Shown piece by piece: positions 6,745 to 15,394 of a stretch of 40,742 bases of DNA. Origin of the DNA: a virus. Location of the stretch: the IMG/VR virus record IMGVR_UViG_3300010391_000218, positions 1-40,742 of that record. The stretch is one strand, 5' to 3'. The position numbers were made by a program, and so were the translations under genes. The notes under the pieces are model-generated. The model was not told where the DNA came from. It saw nothing but the letters and a program-made list of their open reading frames with translations, and did not search any database. Within the stretch, counting starts at the first letter, position 1. Every line of letters begins with the position of its first letter.

Positions 6745-6991
6745 GATGTTTAAAAAAAATCTGCTTTCGGAACGCTTCTTGGTACTCCATCGGACTTCTT
6801 TTGAAGGAAATCTTACTTAGTAATGATAGCGGGACTTTAAGCAGATTGTATAGCCTGCTTGACCTAAGCTCCCCAAAATTAAGTTTGCCGAGAGAGGTAT
6901 TTATTGCAGGTATTTTGTGGATGGACTCAAGAATACTGTTCTCTCAGTCACTATCCATCTCAACTATGGTCTTTATTTTGTAGACTGGCAA
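6745..6991 (-). other. Intergenic stretch with a start-less open frame
   Basis: There is no convincing gene. On the minus strand an open frame with no usable start runs through most of this region. It is in frame with the gene at 6992 and broken from it by TAG and then TGA. It ends in TAA overlapping the start of the gene at 6744. Its last part contains one ATG giving a 20-codon ORF. It could be the remains of a longer gene. The plus-strand 60-codon ORF at 6801-6983 is the mirror image and not supported. Confidence 0.4.
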
Positions 6992-7177
6992 CTATTTTTT
7001 ACTTCCCTCGTTAAACCACTTGGAAGCGGCATTAGCGCCGAGATAGCCTAAAGTCAACCATTTGACCAAATCCAGCCATTGCTCCGCTGTAATCGCATGT
7101 AACACAACGAAGATGCTTAATGCGATCAAAAGTAGAACTGTAAGAATAAATTTACGCCCGCCAAGATTATTCAACAT
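6992..7177 (-). CDS. Small membrane protein, holin-like
   Basis: A 61-residue protein. After LGGRKF, residues about 9-27 form a strongly hydrophobic segment. A second, weaker one follows around residues 37-52 (VKWLTLGYLGANAASKW), and the tail is basic. The pattern (GGRKF, TM, E-x-W, second TM with Y-x-GAN) is common among phage small membrane proteins annotated as holins. The position downstream of a peptidase gene supports a lysis role. The leader contains CTTTAACTT and no SD. Confidence 0.6.
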   Translation of the reverse strand: MLNNLGGRKFILTVLLLIALSIFVVLHAITAEQWLDLVKWLTLGYLGANAASKWFNEGSKK

Positions 7178-7197
7178 ATATTTTAAGTTAAAGAATA

Positions 7198-7383
7198 TTA
7201 CTTCTTGCGTAATTTTGACAACGTGAGCGCTAAACGCGCGCGTTTGCCTGTGACTCCACCTTTAGCGGCGGCCTTCCTGATCTTGCCGACTGCTATTTTA
7301 CCGGTCTTTTTAGAAACTCCCAGAGTTTTACGGAGTGCGCCTTTTTTCTTTATTGCGCCGGCTATCCAATAGTTTTTTGCCAT
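7198..7383 (-). CDS. Small basic phage protein (61 aa)
   Basis: The start at 7383 gives MAKNYWIAGAIKKKGALRKT and then K/R/A-rich sequence (KIRKAAAKGG, GKRARLALTLSKLRKK). This matches a short, very basic protein type frequent in phage late regions (NWIAGAIKKPGALRKSLGV in others, as I recall). An upstream ATG at 7437 lies inside the next gene and adds 18 residues without similarity. It may be a DNA-binding virion or structural accessory protein; the role is unknown. Confidence 0.65.
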   Translation of the reverse strand: MAKNYWIAGAIKKKGALRKTLGVSKKTGKIAVGKIRKAAAKGGVTGKRARLALTLSKLRKK

Positions 7384-7561
7384 GTATAAATAGGTTATGA
7401 AATAATGACTTTCTTTTCTGCTTAACCTGCGTTGCAACTTCTTTCTCTTTTGGTTTGAAAATCACAAAACGTTTTAAATTATGGAATGCTGACAATCTCC
7501 GTAAAGTTTTAAGCTTTCTTTTACTGTGAGTCTTTTTTATCAACTTACGGTAAGGATTCAT
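7328..7561 (-). CDS. Very basic hypothetical protein (77 aa)
   Basis: Lys/Arg-rich throughout (KKTHSKRKLKTLRRL and similar), no cysteine pairs and no family recognised. Its ATG overlaps the TGA of the peptidase gene at 7558 (ATGA), which favours real, coupled translation. Its 3' end overlaps the gene at 7198-7383 by 56 bases in another frame. It may bind nucleic acid by charge. Confidence 0.5.
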   Translation of the reverse strand: MNPYRKLIKKTHSKRKLKTLRRLSAFHNLKRFVIFKPKEKEVATQVKQKRKSLFHNLFIHGKKLLDSRRNKEKRRTP

Positions 7562-8382
7562 TTATTTAAAACATTAAATAAAATTTGAGCCATTTCAGCT
7601 CTTGTTATAGCCTTATCAGGCTGGAATAATCTTTCTTTCGGATCATCTGATGTTCCATAGCCAATCATGTATTTTTTACTTAAACACCACTTTATGGCTT
7701 CTGCCATCGGTGAACTTTCTGAAACATCCTGATAAATCATAATAAGATCTTTTTTATCATATAAAATATACTTGGAAAACAATTTATCAAACTCATCATA
7801 CTTTACCTCAAATGTGCCGTCTTTTGCTTTGCCCCATTTCGGGCCATAACTGTTCTTGGCAATGAATGCCTGCAAACCATCGTGATAACCAACGAGAGCA
7901 AAACAATGCGTATTTGCGCCGGTGTAGATCGGGAAACCTTTTGCCAGCCACTTTTTACAATCCTCGATAGTGTTTTTAACCGTTGCATAGCCGTCTATTC
8001 TGAATTTGTCTACTTTTATATCCGGTGATTTATTGTTTAAGCCGTACTTCAAAAGCGTCTGAAGAGCATTTTGCAATGAGTCACCTTCATGCTCCATACG
8101 CTCAGGATTGCCGCGTTCGTATTTCTGGTTTATCCATTGCTCCTCTGGATCAGCGAGCGCCTGCATGTTGAATTCCAAAGCATTTAAAATCTCCTCGCAG
8201 TGCGTAATGGCATAAGATGTGCAGTGATATGTTTTGGCTTGATTATGGCTTGGCACAACATTGAGATTAACTGCATTCGGAAGTTCAACAATTGGCTCAC
8301 CAAATAGGTGCGAGGCCGCATAATCGCGCTCATCCGGCATATCTTGCGCTCCTTGGAACTTTTCTATCTCATTTAAGCTCAT
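7558..8382 (-). CDS. Papain-like (C1A) cysteine peptidase with C-terminal SLH domain
   Basis: A 274-residue protein. Residues about 30-215 are papain-like. Q48 is the oxyanion residue in HNQAKTYHCTSYA, C54 the nucleophile, H159 lies in ANTHCFALVGYHDG and N177 in AKNSYGPKWG. Residues about 221-274 form one SLH repeat (DVSESSPMAEAIKWC, then ITRAEMAQILFNVL), a domain that binds secondary cell-wall polysaccharide. There is no signal peptide or membrane segment. In this late block it is probably a virion-borne or lysis enzyme that cuts host envelope protein or peptide cross-links while SLH holds it to the wall. Start: ATG at 8382 preceded by CTTAACCTTTCCAAA. It is the longest, best-supported enzyme near the end of the block. 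Confidence 0.85.
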   Translation of the reverse strand: MSLNEIEKFQGAQDMPDERDYAASHLFGEPIVELPNAVNLNVVPSHNQAKTYHCTSYAITHCEEILNALEFNMQALADPEEQWINQKYERGNPERMEHEGDSLQNALQTLLKYGLNNKSPDIKVDKFRIDGYATVKNTIEDCKKWLAKGFPIYTGANTHCFALVGYHDGLQAFIAKNSYGPKWGKAKDGTFEVKYDEFDKLFSKYILYDKKDLIMIYQDVSESSPMAEAIKWCLSKKYMIGYGTSDDPKERLFQPDKAITRAEMAQILFNVLNK

Positions 8383-8416
8383 TTTGGAAAGGTTAAGAAT
8401 ACTACATTATTTGCCC

Positions 8417-8445
8417 TTTACATTTTTGTAGAAGTAGGTTATAAT
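8417..8445 (+). promoter_or_regulatory. Near-consensus sigma70 promoter, rightward, inside the leftward block
   Basis: The -35 TTTACA (8417-8422), a 17-base spacer and the -10 TATAAT (8440-8445) differ from consensus at one base. Transcription would start near 8452, about 20 bases before the ATG at 8473. It points against the late genes. Confidence 0.65.
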
Positions 8446-8472
8446 TACTGTGTATTGCTTAACCTTGTCTCT

Positions 8473-8601
8473 ATGATTGGTCTCATCCTTATATTTTTCC
8501 TGATTTATATCTTTATACCCAGTTTCTTCATGCCATTCCTGATTATAATGGTAGTGGCAACGGGAATAAATTGGATATTACAAGAAAATAGATATTTCTA
8601 A
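8473..8601 (+). CDS. 42-residue hydrophobic membrane protein, opposite strand to late genes
   Basis: ATG at 8473 to TAA at 8599-8601, abutting the stop of the leftward gene at 8602. The product is almost entirely hydrophobic (IGLILIFFLIYIFIP, then PFLIIMVVATGINW), enough for one or two membrane passes, with a short polar tail. A near-consensus promoter lies 28 bases upstream and the leader contains CTTAACC, the motif seen before other genes here. A small holin, superinfection-exclusion protein or toxin-like peptide would fit. The transcript would also run antisense into the gene at 8602-10371. Confidence 0.5.
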   Translation: MIGLILIFFLIYIFIPSFFMPFLIIMVVATGINWILQENRYF

Positions 8602-10371
8602 TTATCTTTCTTGCTGCTGACTAGCTATCGCCCCTCCCACTGCTGGCAATTTAGGCAGCCTTGCGCCAATCGCACGTTCTCTTAATCTTGCCGCTTCTCT
8701 GCCAAGCCGCGTGATCGCCCTTATTCTACCAGGCAAAAGTTTTTCGAGTGTTGCAGCACGAGGTATAAATTGAGTTATTCTACCGCTTAAAAGAGGTATT
8801 TTATTGGCAATCTTCTGGATAATACCAGGTGTAACAGCTTTTTTAAATTTAGCGGCTTGGTCTGCGAGCATTGGAATAGTTTCTGCAAGACCTCCATAAA
8901 CCTTATTTAGTTGGCCCACTTCTTTACCTCCTATCCTTTCAATCTCTTTTGCCAAACCATCTCTTATCAATTCCTTAGCCCTTACCGCGGCTTCTTCAAA
9001 AGCAGTTAAAGCTCCTTTAGATTCTCTTAAATATTCAGGGGCCAATTCTTCATGCAAAGCCATTTTATTCGCTTGTGCTTTATCCAAGTCATAACCTTTT
9101 GATTTATTCCAATCTTTCATTTCATTATCAAAAACTTTCTGCATAGCCTCTGCCTTAGGCGCTGTATGTGCCGACTTTTTCAGTTTAACAATTTCTGCCT
9201 TAAGATCGTCAAGATAACTTAATCTCAGCGGCTCTTTAGCTACTGGTTGCAATTTTTCGCTTAATGTATTCCAAGTATGTTGTCTAGATGTTTTAAAATT
9301 GTTCATAAATTCATCAAAGTTTTTTGCGCCTTTAATAGCCTTTAAGCCTTCTCTCACTGCTGGTAAGGTATATCCTTTTTCTATGGCAGTACTCAACTGC
9401 CTACTTGGCGGCTGTAATATTTCAGTCATAAATTTCTGCGCCTTTGTTTCAGCTTTAACAGCTTTGGTTATTAACCCACCCTTTTTTGGCCCTTTTAATG
9501 TGGCTAATGAAATACCTGCCATTGCAGGTTCAAGGACATTTCTTCTAAAATCCTCACTTTCAGTGTCAATCTTAGGATTTAAACCTTTTGCTATTTTTTT
9601 TGTTATCCATTCAATACCCTGTGCAGGTAATGCCGCTACCTGTTGTAATTCTTTTGGCCCAGCCTGGATAGCCCCTGTAACTGGAGCCATAGCTGTACTA
9701 AAACCTCCTAATACTGCCTTTGAGATACCTCTAGGAATTTGGCCTGATATTTCTTCAGCTTCAGCTTCATGAAATCCCTTTTCAGGACTCCAAATTGCAG
9801 CAGTTGGTTTTTGTCCTAAAAGTGCTTTTGCACCCATTTGGATTGGCGCTTGCACACCACTGATAAATTCTCCTACCCCACTGGCAGCCTGTTTCAATCC
9901 TTGTCCGGCAGCTTCTGCCGCAAGCCATGTAGGCCCTTTTACTTGATTTAAAAGTTGTTCTTTTTGTTCAACCGTAGCGCCGGAAGGTGGCGTTAAACCT
10001 CTTTTATTTAACTCTTGCGTAATTGCAGATTCTCTCTGAACGTCAGCTTGCCTTTGTGCCTCTCTTTGCGCAGACGCAGCTTTAGCCTGTGTAGCCTGTT
10101 CAGGTGTCATTTTAGGCAATCTTGTTAAGCCTTTTAAAAGCATTGGGGCAGCTTTCGTTGCAAGACCTGTTAAAGTTTGCGGTAGTTTAGAAGGCGTAAG
10201 TGCGCCTAATAATCCACTGGCAAGATTACCTACCATTTTAGCGCCTGCACCATTTGACGGTGCCTGTTCTGCCTTTGCCCGCTTTACAAATTCATTCATA
10301 TCTTCACTTGAAGCACCGGCAGCACCGAGCGCGAGACCTTTTTGCCTGATTTGTTGATCGGTATAAGCCAT
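8602..10371 (-). CDS. Putative internal virion / ejection protein (589 aa)
   Basis: A large protein with an N-terminal YTDQQIRQKG helix motif, an Ala/Gly/Lys-rich helical middle and stretches that look amphipathic or weakly membrane-seeking (GNLASGLLGALTPS, GGFSTAMAPVTGAIQAG). The C-terminus is basic and Arg-rich. No enzyme motif was seen. Position directly after the CHAP-domain protein, both late and at the end of the tail genes, resembles the internal or ejection protein block of podoviruses. Assignment is from context. Confidence 0.5.
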   Translation of the reverse strand: MAYTDQQIRQKGLALGAAGASSEDMNEFVKRAKAEQAPSNGAGAKMVGNLASGLLGALTPSKLPQTLTGLATKAAPMLLKGLTRLPKMTPEQATQAKAASAQREAQRQADVQRESAITQELNKRGLTPPSGATVEQKEQLLNQVKGPTWLAAEAAGQGLKQAASGVGEFISGVQAPIQMGAKALLGQKPTAAIWSPEKGFHEAEAEEISGQIPRGISKAVLGGFSTAMAPVTGAIQAGPKELQQVAALPAQGIEWITKKIAKGLNPKIDTESEDFRRNVLEPAMAGISLATLKGPKKGGLITKAVKAETKAQKFMTEILQPPSRQLSTAIEKGYTLPAVREGLKAIKGAKNFDEFMNNFKTSRQHTWNTLSEKLQPVAKEPLRLSYLDDLKAEIVKLKKSAHTAPKAEAMQKVFDNEMKDWNKSKGYDLDKAQANKMALHEELAPEYLRESKGALTAFEEAAVRAKELIRDGLAKEIERIGGKEVGQLNKVYGGLAETIPMLADQAAKFKKAVTPGIIQKIANKIPLLSGRITQFIPRAATLEKLLPGRIRAITRLGREAARLRERAIGARLPKLPAVGGAIASQQQER

Positions 10372-10373
10372 AA

Positions 10374-13157
10374 TTATAATCCATATTTAGCTAAAATATC
10401 ATTGGCAGCGCCTGTTGGTTGCACAGTGCTTGGCTGCGCGCCACCCCCTGTGAATGCTTGTAATAATGCTTGTAATCCTGTTGGCTCTCCCGCGGTGGCT
10501 TCTTCTGGAAATAAAGCTGGCCCAGCTGCTCTTTCAAGTCCCTTAATGGTGGTAAGTCTATTTTGTTTTTTCTGCCTTAATACTTCCTTACCGTCGCCTG
10601 GTTGTGGAAAATATTGTTTTGCCGCAGAATCAAATTCACTTGGAGCAATGGCTGCTCCAGATTCACGTCGAAGTATTGAATTAATAAAATTACGTTCAGC
10701 TTGTTCTTGTTGCTGCATTTCACTTGATTTTAAAACATTGGGAACACTTCTTTGGTATTGAAATGCTGTGAAGTCCTGCCCTTCAATCTTATCCGCCAAT
10801 TGATCGAAAATCTGGTTTGCTTCCTTAGTTCTTTGTGCAAAAATAGCTGTGGTTTTTTCTGCTTCAGTAGGAGGTTTCTGAGGTTTCTCAGGTTTAACTC
10901 CTTTAGTTACCTGTTTAGCTGCCTGTTCTTTTGTTATGGTTTGCTCAGGCTCAGGTGGCATTGAACCAGATGCTAAAACATTTTTAGCAAAAGTCTGAGC
11001 TTTGCTTGGATCATCCGGATAACGCTTTAGGCCTTCAGCATAAGCTTGGCTATAAGTTAAGCTTGGTCTTGTCGACTGTTGCGCTAAAATAGGATTGTTT
11101 TTTGATTTTAATTGATTTTGTATGCCTGGCTTAAATGAGCCAGAAGCAAAACCGCCTCCCTGTTTAACTACATCGCTCAACTTATAAGTTCCGGTTGTGA
11201 TTTTTCCTAAAGATTCGCAGTTTTTACCGCCTTGGCGTTGACATTTATTGATGGCTCCATCTTTATTTGACTCAACAACGGAAATAGTACCGCTAGCAGC
11301 ATCATAATCTGTAACCACTGCGACGTGGCCATAATCCCGATCAGTTTTAACGCCCAGCGGAATTAAAAGTTTATCACCAGGCTTAGGATTATCTCTTTTA
11401 TCTATGTGCGATCTTTTTTCACCCCACGTATTGCCTACCTGCGTAGCTGTTGAAAGACTGGAAGCGAAAATTCCACACCAACCGCCAACTCCGCCAACGT
11501 TAAAAATCTTTTTAAAATCATCATTGTTAAGCATGGAAGTACCTACTGACGTATTGCCAGCAGGTGTATTCTTAAAATAACTCTGCGCAACGCCGCTTGA
11601 GCCAGGACTTACCGCCTGACCTGTGCTTGGATCAAAGATCGTTGTCTCTCCTGTAATAGGATTGAAATTCAGCGTGAACTTTGTACTTGCACCCAAACCT
11701 TCCAGCGTCTCCTGATGTTTAATTTCACCGGTGGTTTTATCCATTGCGACAAAAGTCACGTTACCGGCGTTATCCGTGATCTGGCTGATCTGTAAATTCT
11801 CAGCTTTGGCCTGCTTCTTTAAGTTGTCAAGATTGACTAAAGAGAGTCCAACAGGATAACCAGAACGTTTCTCGAGCATTTGCAACTGTTTCTGCTGCGC
11901 AGGCGTCATCTCCTGCTCAGATAAAGCGAAGGTATTGATTATGTCCTTTATGGTATTCTTGGCGTCCTCTTTTTCCTGCGCACGAGCCTGATGTACCTGT
12001 GCTGCTGCCGTCTGTGAGATGTTGTAACGCGTCTCAAACGAGTCCTGATTGATCTTGGCCACATTGCGTTTGTAATTTCCTTGCGCATCCCTTATGGCAG
12101 ACTGCTTTTCGACCTCGCTCATTTCACGGTCATCCTGAATCTTTGTAACATACTCAAGATATTTATCGTAGTTATCCTGTATGGCATTCTGTTTATTGGT
12201 TTCAATTTTATTAAGGTCTTGCTTATAACCTCTTGTTAAATCATCTATCTTAATGGTTACTTCTCTATCACTTGCTTCTTTCTCAAAAACTACACTATTA
12301 AGCACGCGGTCATTCTGAAGCGTCAAAGACTGCATTTCCTTATTCTTGGCAAGACTTCCATAACCGCCCATGGCGGCTAAAGTAGACTCCATTTCAAGAG
12401 TCCTTTTTGTGTTGCTTAACTGCTGCTCAACGATCTGATCTTCGTAAGCTTTCTTGGTACGGTCACGCTGTAAATCGTATTCCTGTTTGGAGGTCTGCCA
12501 AGCATTCTCGGCATCTTTACGCTGCACATCCGCGCCAGCCTGAAGTGCTTTATTGCGTGCGTCAAGTGTTGTCGCCTGTAACGCCTCAAGTCTATCGAGA
12601 TTAGCCTGCTCCGCGCTATAACGTTCCTTGGAACTCTGAACCATCGCATCACGATAATCGGACTCGGCAGTTAAATTAGCTCCTTTTAAAGCGTTAAGTT
12701 CGTTTAAGTCGTCTTCTGATTGTTTTTTGATTTGGTCAGCTTCGGATGTTGCGTCTACTTCGGTAATGACAGGTGGAGCGGTCGCCGTAGGTTGTGCGGG
12801 TTGTACCGGTGGTTTTACTGCCGGCGGTGGTTTAGCCGGTGCCTGTGTTTCACCTGGTGGGGCCGCTATATTTATCCATGGTGCAGCAGCAGGATTTGGC
12901 TCCTGCTGCATCGGTGGTGGGGGCGGCTTCTGCCTTGCCAAATATTTCTGATAACCTTCTTCAGTAGCGAAAGCGCTGCGTGGACTCTTAACCTGCGGCT
13001 TAGGCAAAGCAGCCTTAACAGGTGCAATTGCAGGCTTAATGGCAGGCTTAACCAAACTAGGCATTGGCCGCACTTGCTGCAAGGCCGCGCGTGGCCTTTG
13101 TGGTGGCGCAACCCGTCTTGCAGGCATTGGTGTTCTTAATGGTCTTGTAATAGGCAT
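10374..13157 (-). CDS. Large internal virion protein with CHAP amidase/endopeptidase domain
   Basis: A 927-residue protein. Residues 1-130 are Pro/Ala/Lys-rich and disordered, and about 135-440 are a long coiled coil. Residues about 550-665 form a CHAP-like domain with C561 (GGWCGIFAS), H611 (DYGHVAVV) and polar VESN near 628-631. Residues 832-855 carry ESGAAIAPSEF and QYFPQPGD, a block I know from the C-termini of phage internal or tail-tip enzymes. The likely role is local peptidoglycan cutting during DNA ejection, with the coiled coil as a virion scaffold. The gene is 2 bases from its downstream neighbour at 8602-10371. Two further Cys near 639-647 in the CHAP region (NKCQRQGGKNC) may form a disulphide. 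Confidence 0.75.
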   Translation of the reverse strand: MPITRPLRTPMPARRVAPPQRPRAALQQVRPMPSLVKPAIKPAIAPVKAALPKPQVKSPRSAFATEEGYQKYLARQKPPPPPMQQEPNPAAAPWINIAAPPGETQAPAKPPPAVKPPVQPAQPTATAPPVITEVDATSEADQIKKQSEDDLNELNALKGANLTAESDYRDAMVQSSKERYSAEQANLDRLEALQATTLDARNKALQAGADVQRKDAENAWQTSKQEYDLQRDRTKKAYEDQIVEQQLSNTKRTLEMESTLAAMGGYGSLAKNKEMQSLTLQNDRVLNSVVFEKEASDREVTIKIDDLTRGYKQDLNKIETNKQNAIQDNYDKYLEYVTKIQDDREMSEVEKQSAIRDAQGNYKRNVAKINQDSFETRYNISQTAAAQVHQARAQEKEDAKNTIKDIINTFALSEQEMTPAQQKQLQMLEKRSGYPVGLSLVNLDNLKKQAKAENLQISQITDNAGNVTFVAMDKTTGEIKHQETLEGLGASTKFTLNFNPITGETTIFDPSTGQAVSPGSSGVAQSYFKNTPAGNTSVGTSMLNNDDFKKIFNVGGVGGWCGIFASSLSTATQVGNTWGEKRSHIDKRDNPKPGDKLLIPLGVKTDRDYGHVAVVTDYDAASGTISVVESNKDGAINKCQRQGGKNCESLGKITTGTYKLSDVVKQGGGFASGSFKPGIQNQLKSKNNPILAQQSTRPSLTYSQAYAEGLKRYPDDPSKAQTFAKNVLASGSMPPEPEQTITKEQAAKQVTKGVKPEKPQKPPTEAEKTTAIFAQRTKEANQIFDQLADKIEGQDFTAFQYQRSVPNVLKSSEMQQQEQAERNFINSILRRESGAAIAPSEFDSAAKQYFPQPGDGKEVLRQKKQNRLTTIKGLERAAGPALFPEEATAGEPTGLQALLQAFTGGGAQPSTVQPTGAANDILAKYGL

Positions 13158-13159
13158 AT

Positions 13160-15385
13160 TTAAACTTGAGATTTTACTTCATAATCAACGAACACTTCGA
13201 CAAATCCCGCATTACCCGTACTGATGAAATTAGCGCCTGTTGGATAACCATTAAATATATGATAACCATTTTCCAGACGCACCGCGTGAAGGAAATTTTG
13301 AGATGTTGCCTGTAAGGCTAGAGGAAAAGGCCCTGTCAGATTAGCAAAACGTCCAATTGGTTCAGCGCCGGCGCCAGTTACAAGTCCAAGATAATTAGAT
13401 GAATTGAATCCGCTGCCTTTTGATAAAGAACTCACTTGAAAAAATGACTGTCCAGCGGCTGGCGCGCCGGTATAATCTCCGCGAATAGAGCCGAAGTGCA
13501 AATATGAAATATCAGCAGTACCATCATTACTGCATGTAACATTTATATTTAATTCAGATGGACAGAAATTAGTCGTTAATGTTGCAATTCCGTTTGATGC
13601 AGTAGGATGCAAGCTATAAGCAGAATAATCAACTTTACTGCGCTTCCACTCAGGATCGAACATCATTTCTGTAGCTGAAAGTACGTGGCCAATGACACGA
13701 CTCCAAGGATTTGTCGGTGTTAAGCCATAAGTGCCGCTCACGCCAGTATATGCCTTTACGGCGTAACCAACTGGAGACGTTGACGTAACCGTTAATGTCG
13801 TGTTGCCAGCCGTATTGGAACCAGCCCACGTTTGAGTTCCTGAATCGAGTCTCTTCGGTGCCGTAGCGTCAGACTGTATTTCATAATAGTTTACACCATC
13901 AACGTTTGCAGAAGTATAACATACTAAATACACGCTAGCCCCAGCGGGGACTTTAACGTTACCACCAAAACTGAAAGCCAGAGCGGCGAACGTGCCACTG
14001 AATAATAATTCTGAAATTGTAGCGGTTGCAACAATCGCCCCGCGTGGAACATCATTTGTTTCATCCCAGTAAACAGCGGGGCTATTTATTTGATCACCAT
14101 TATCGGTTTGCTGCAAAACCAGAGCGATTTTAAAATCAGCCGTCGGCCCACCCTGCTCACGCGCTGAAATAGTGCCACCAGTAATAATTGCCTCGGCTCC
14201 AGAACTGTTATCAATTCTAATTGCCTGTATACGATTGCCCGCGGCATTACCGACGGCATAAGCCGTGCCAACCAAGGCGGATGAAAATGTCGGGTTAATA
14301 TTGCTAAATGTTAAACCTCCAACGCGGCCTTTTAGCAGAACACGTTTATTAGTATCTCCATTGATACCCGCGTCTACGGCAATGCCAAGCCGATGATACC
14401 AAGTCGAAGCTGTTGATGTAACGCGCTTCCATTTCATGTCGGCGGGATCTTGATAGAGTAAATCTTTTGCAGCGTTTGTGTCACCATAAGTAACACGATC
14501 ATAAAGGCCCGTACGAAGACCTCCGTCGACTTCAAAATCAGCGTTCGTTGCTACGAGCTGATTGGCGATACCGCTGTAAGCCTGTACTGCGTCAGTAGAT
14601 AGACTCATTTGTTCATTCGCTCCAGGATTAAGCGTTGCCTTGGCCAAATGCGTGCTGACGACTAGTTTATTATTTAAAACATCCGGTGTCGTATCGGCTC
14701 CTGTTACCTTAACCTTCGTGTCGACCGTTCCGGTAAAAGTGTCGTCAACATATTTCTTATTCGCTATACCGGCCGCTGCAACTGGAGCTGCGTTTGTCTT
14801 CATTTCCGCGGCATCTTCTACAATCACTTTACCGGCCCCCTTGGCCTGTAATTCAAGGTTAATGTCCGCGTCATCGCCTGCAGTTGTAACGATAACATTT
14901 GTGCCAGCGGCTGCATTTTGGACTTTTAGCTGATTTACAGCCGCGCCTGTGGCAGGTGTATCTATCGTCTCATTGCCGCTAACATCTTTTAGCCCTGGTA
15001 CCTTAGGGGCGTTAGTAAAACTGTTTCCGGCAGAAGTAAAAGAGATAATTCCGCTCACCGTATCATCCTCATCCTTGCGTAAAAGATTTGTATCGTAATT
15101 GTGATGAGTCGTCATTTCCAGACTCTCATTGGCGTTGTGAACCTTCTTATTGGCCAGAACCGTCGTTGGTGTTAAAGCTGTCTGTGATAGGCCGCGTAAT
15201 GAGATAGTTACGACATTACCGGCAACTCCGGTATAAAAAACATCTTCAGTATTCGACTGCTGACGTCCAATAGTGAGGATTCCCTGTGTCCGTGTTGGTG
15301 GCGTCGTTCCCGCCGTTAAACTGAGGGCCGAATCGCTTATACCTGTAGCTAAAGTGTCTGAATATCTTGTTTGAGGATATTGCAT
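13160..15385 (-). CDS. Tail fibre / receptor-binding structural protein (741 aa)
   Basis: Thr/Gly/Asn/Ala-rich, beta-structured protein. The N-terminal part (residues 1-110) resembles a virion attachment domain. Around residue 170-220 it has LELQAKGAGKVIVED and ANKKYVDDTFTG, typical of phage tail fibres. The C-terminal half resembles jelly-roll or carbohydrate-binding modules. There is no enzymatic motif. It sits between the nozzle candidate and the internal proteins, so it is part of the tail or fibre complex. The leader is ATTTAACTCT with no SD. Confidence 0.65.
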   Translation of the reverse strand: MQYPQTRYSDTLATGISDSALSLTAGTTPPTRTQGILTIGRQQSNTEDVFYTGVAGNVVTISLRGLSQTALTPTTVLANKKVHNANESLEMTTHHNYDTNLLRKDEDDTVSGIISFTSAGNSFTNAPKVPGLKDVSGNETIDTPATGAAVNQLKVQNAAAGTNVIVTTAGDDADINLELQAKGAGKVIVEDAAEMKTNAAPVAAAGIANKKYVDDTFTGTVDTKVKVTGADTTPDVLNNKLVVSTHLAKATLNPGANEQMSLSTDAVQAYSGIANQLVATNADFEVDGGLRTGLYDRVTYGDTNAAKDLLYQDPADMKWKRVTSTASTWYHRLGIAVDAGINGDTNKRVLLKGRVGGLTFSNINPTFSSALVGTAYAVGNAAGNRIQAIRIDNSSGAEAIITGGTISAREQGGPTADFKIALVLQQTDNGDQINSPAVYWDETNDVPRGAIVATATISELLFSGTFAALAFSFGGNVKVPAGASVYLVCYTSANVDGVNYYEIQSDATAPKRLDSGTQTWAGSNTAGNTTLTVTSTSPVGYAVKAYTGVSGTYGLTPTNPWSRVIGHVLSATEMMFDPEWKRSKVDYSAYSLHPTASNGIATLTTNFCPSELNINVTCSNDGTADISYLHFGSIRGDYTGAPAAGQSFFQVSSLSKGSGFNSSNYLGLVTGAGAEPIGRFANLTGPFPLALQATSQNFLHAVRLENGYHIFNGYPTGANFISTGNAGFVEVFVDYEVKSQV

Positions 15386-15394
15386 AGAGTTAAA

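Noticed and set aside
12720-13139. Plus-strand ORFs opposite the Pro/Ala-rich region of the 10374 gene
   Set aside because: Cys/Arg/Trp-rich mirror of a low-complexity coding region.
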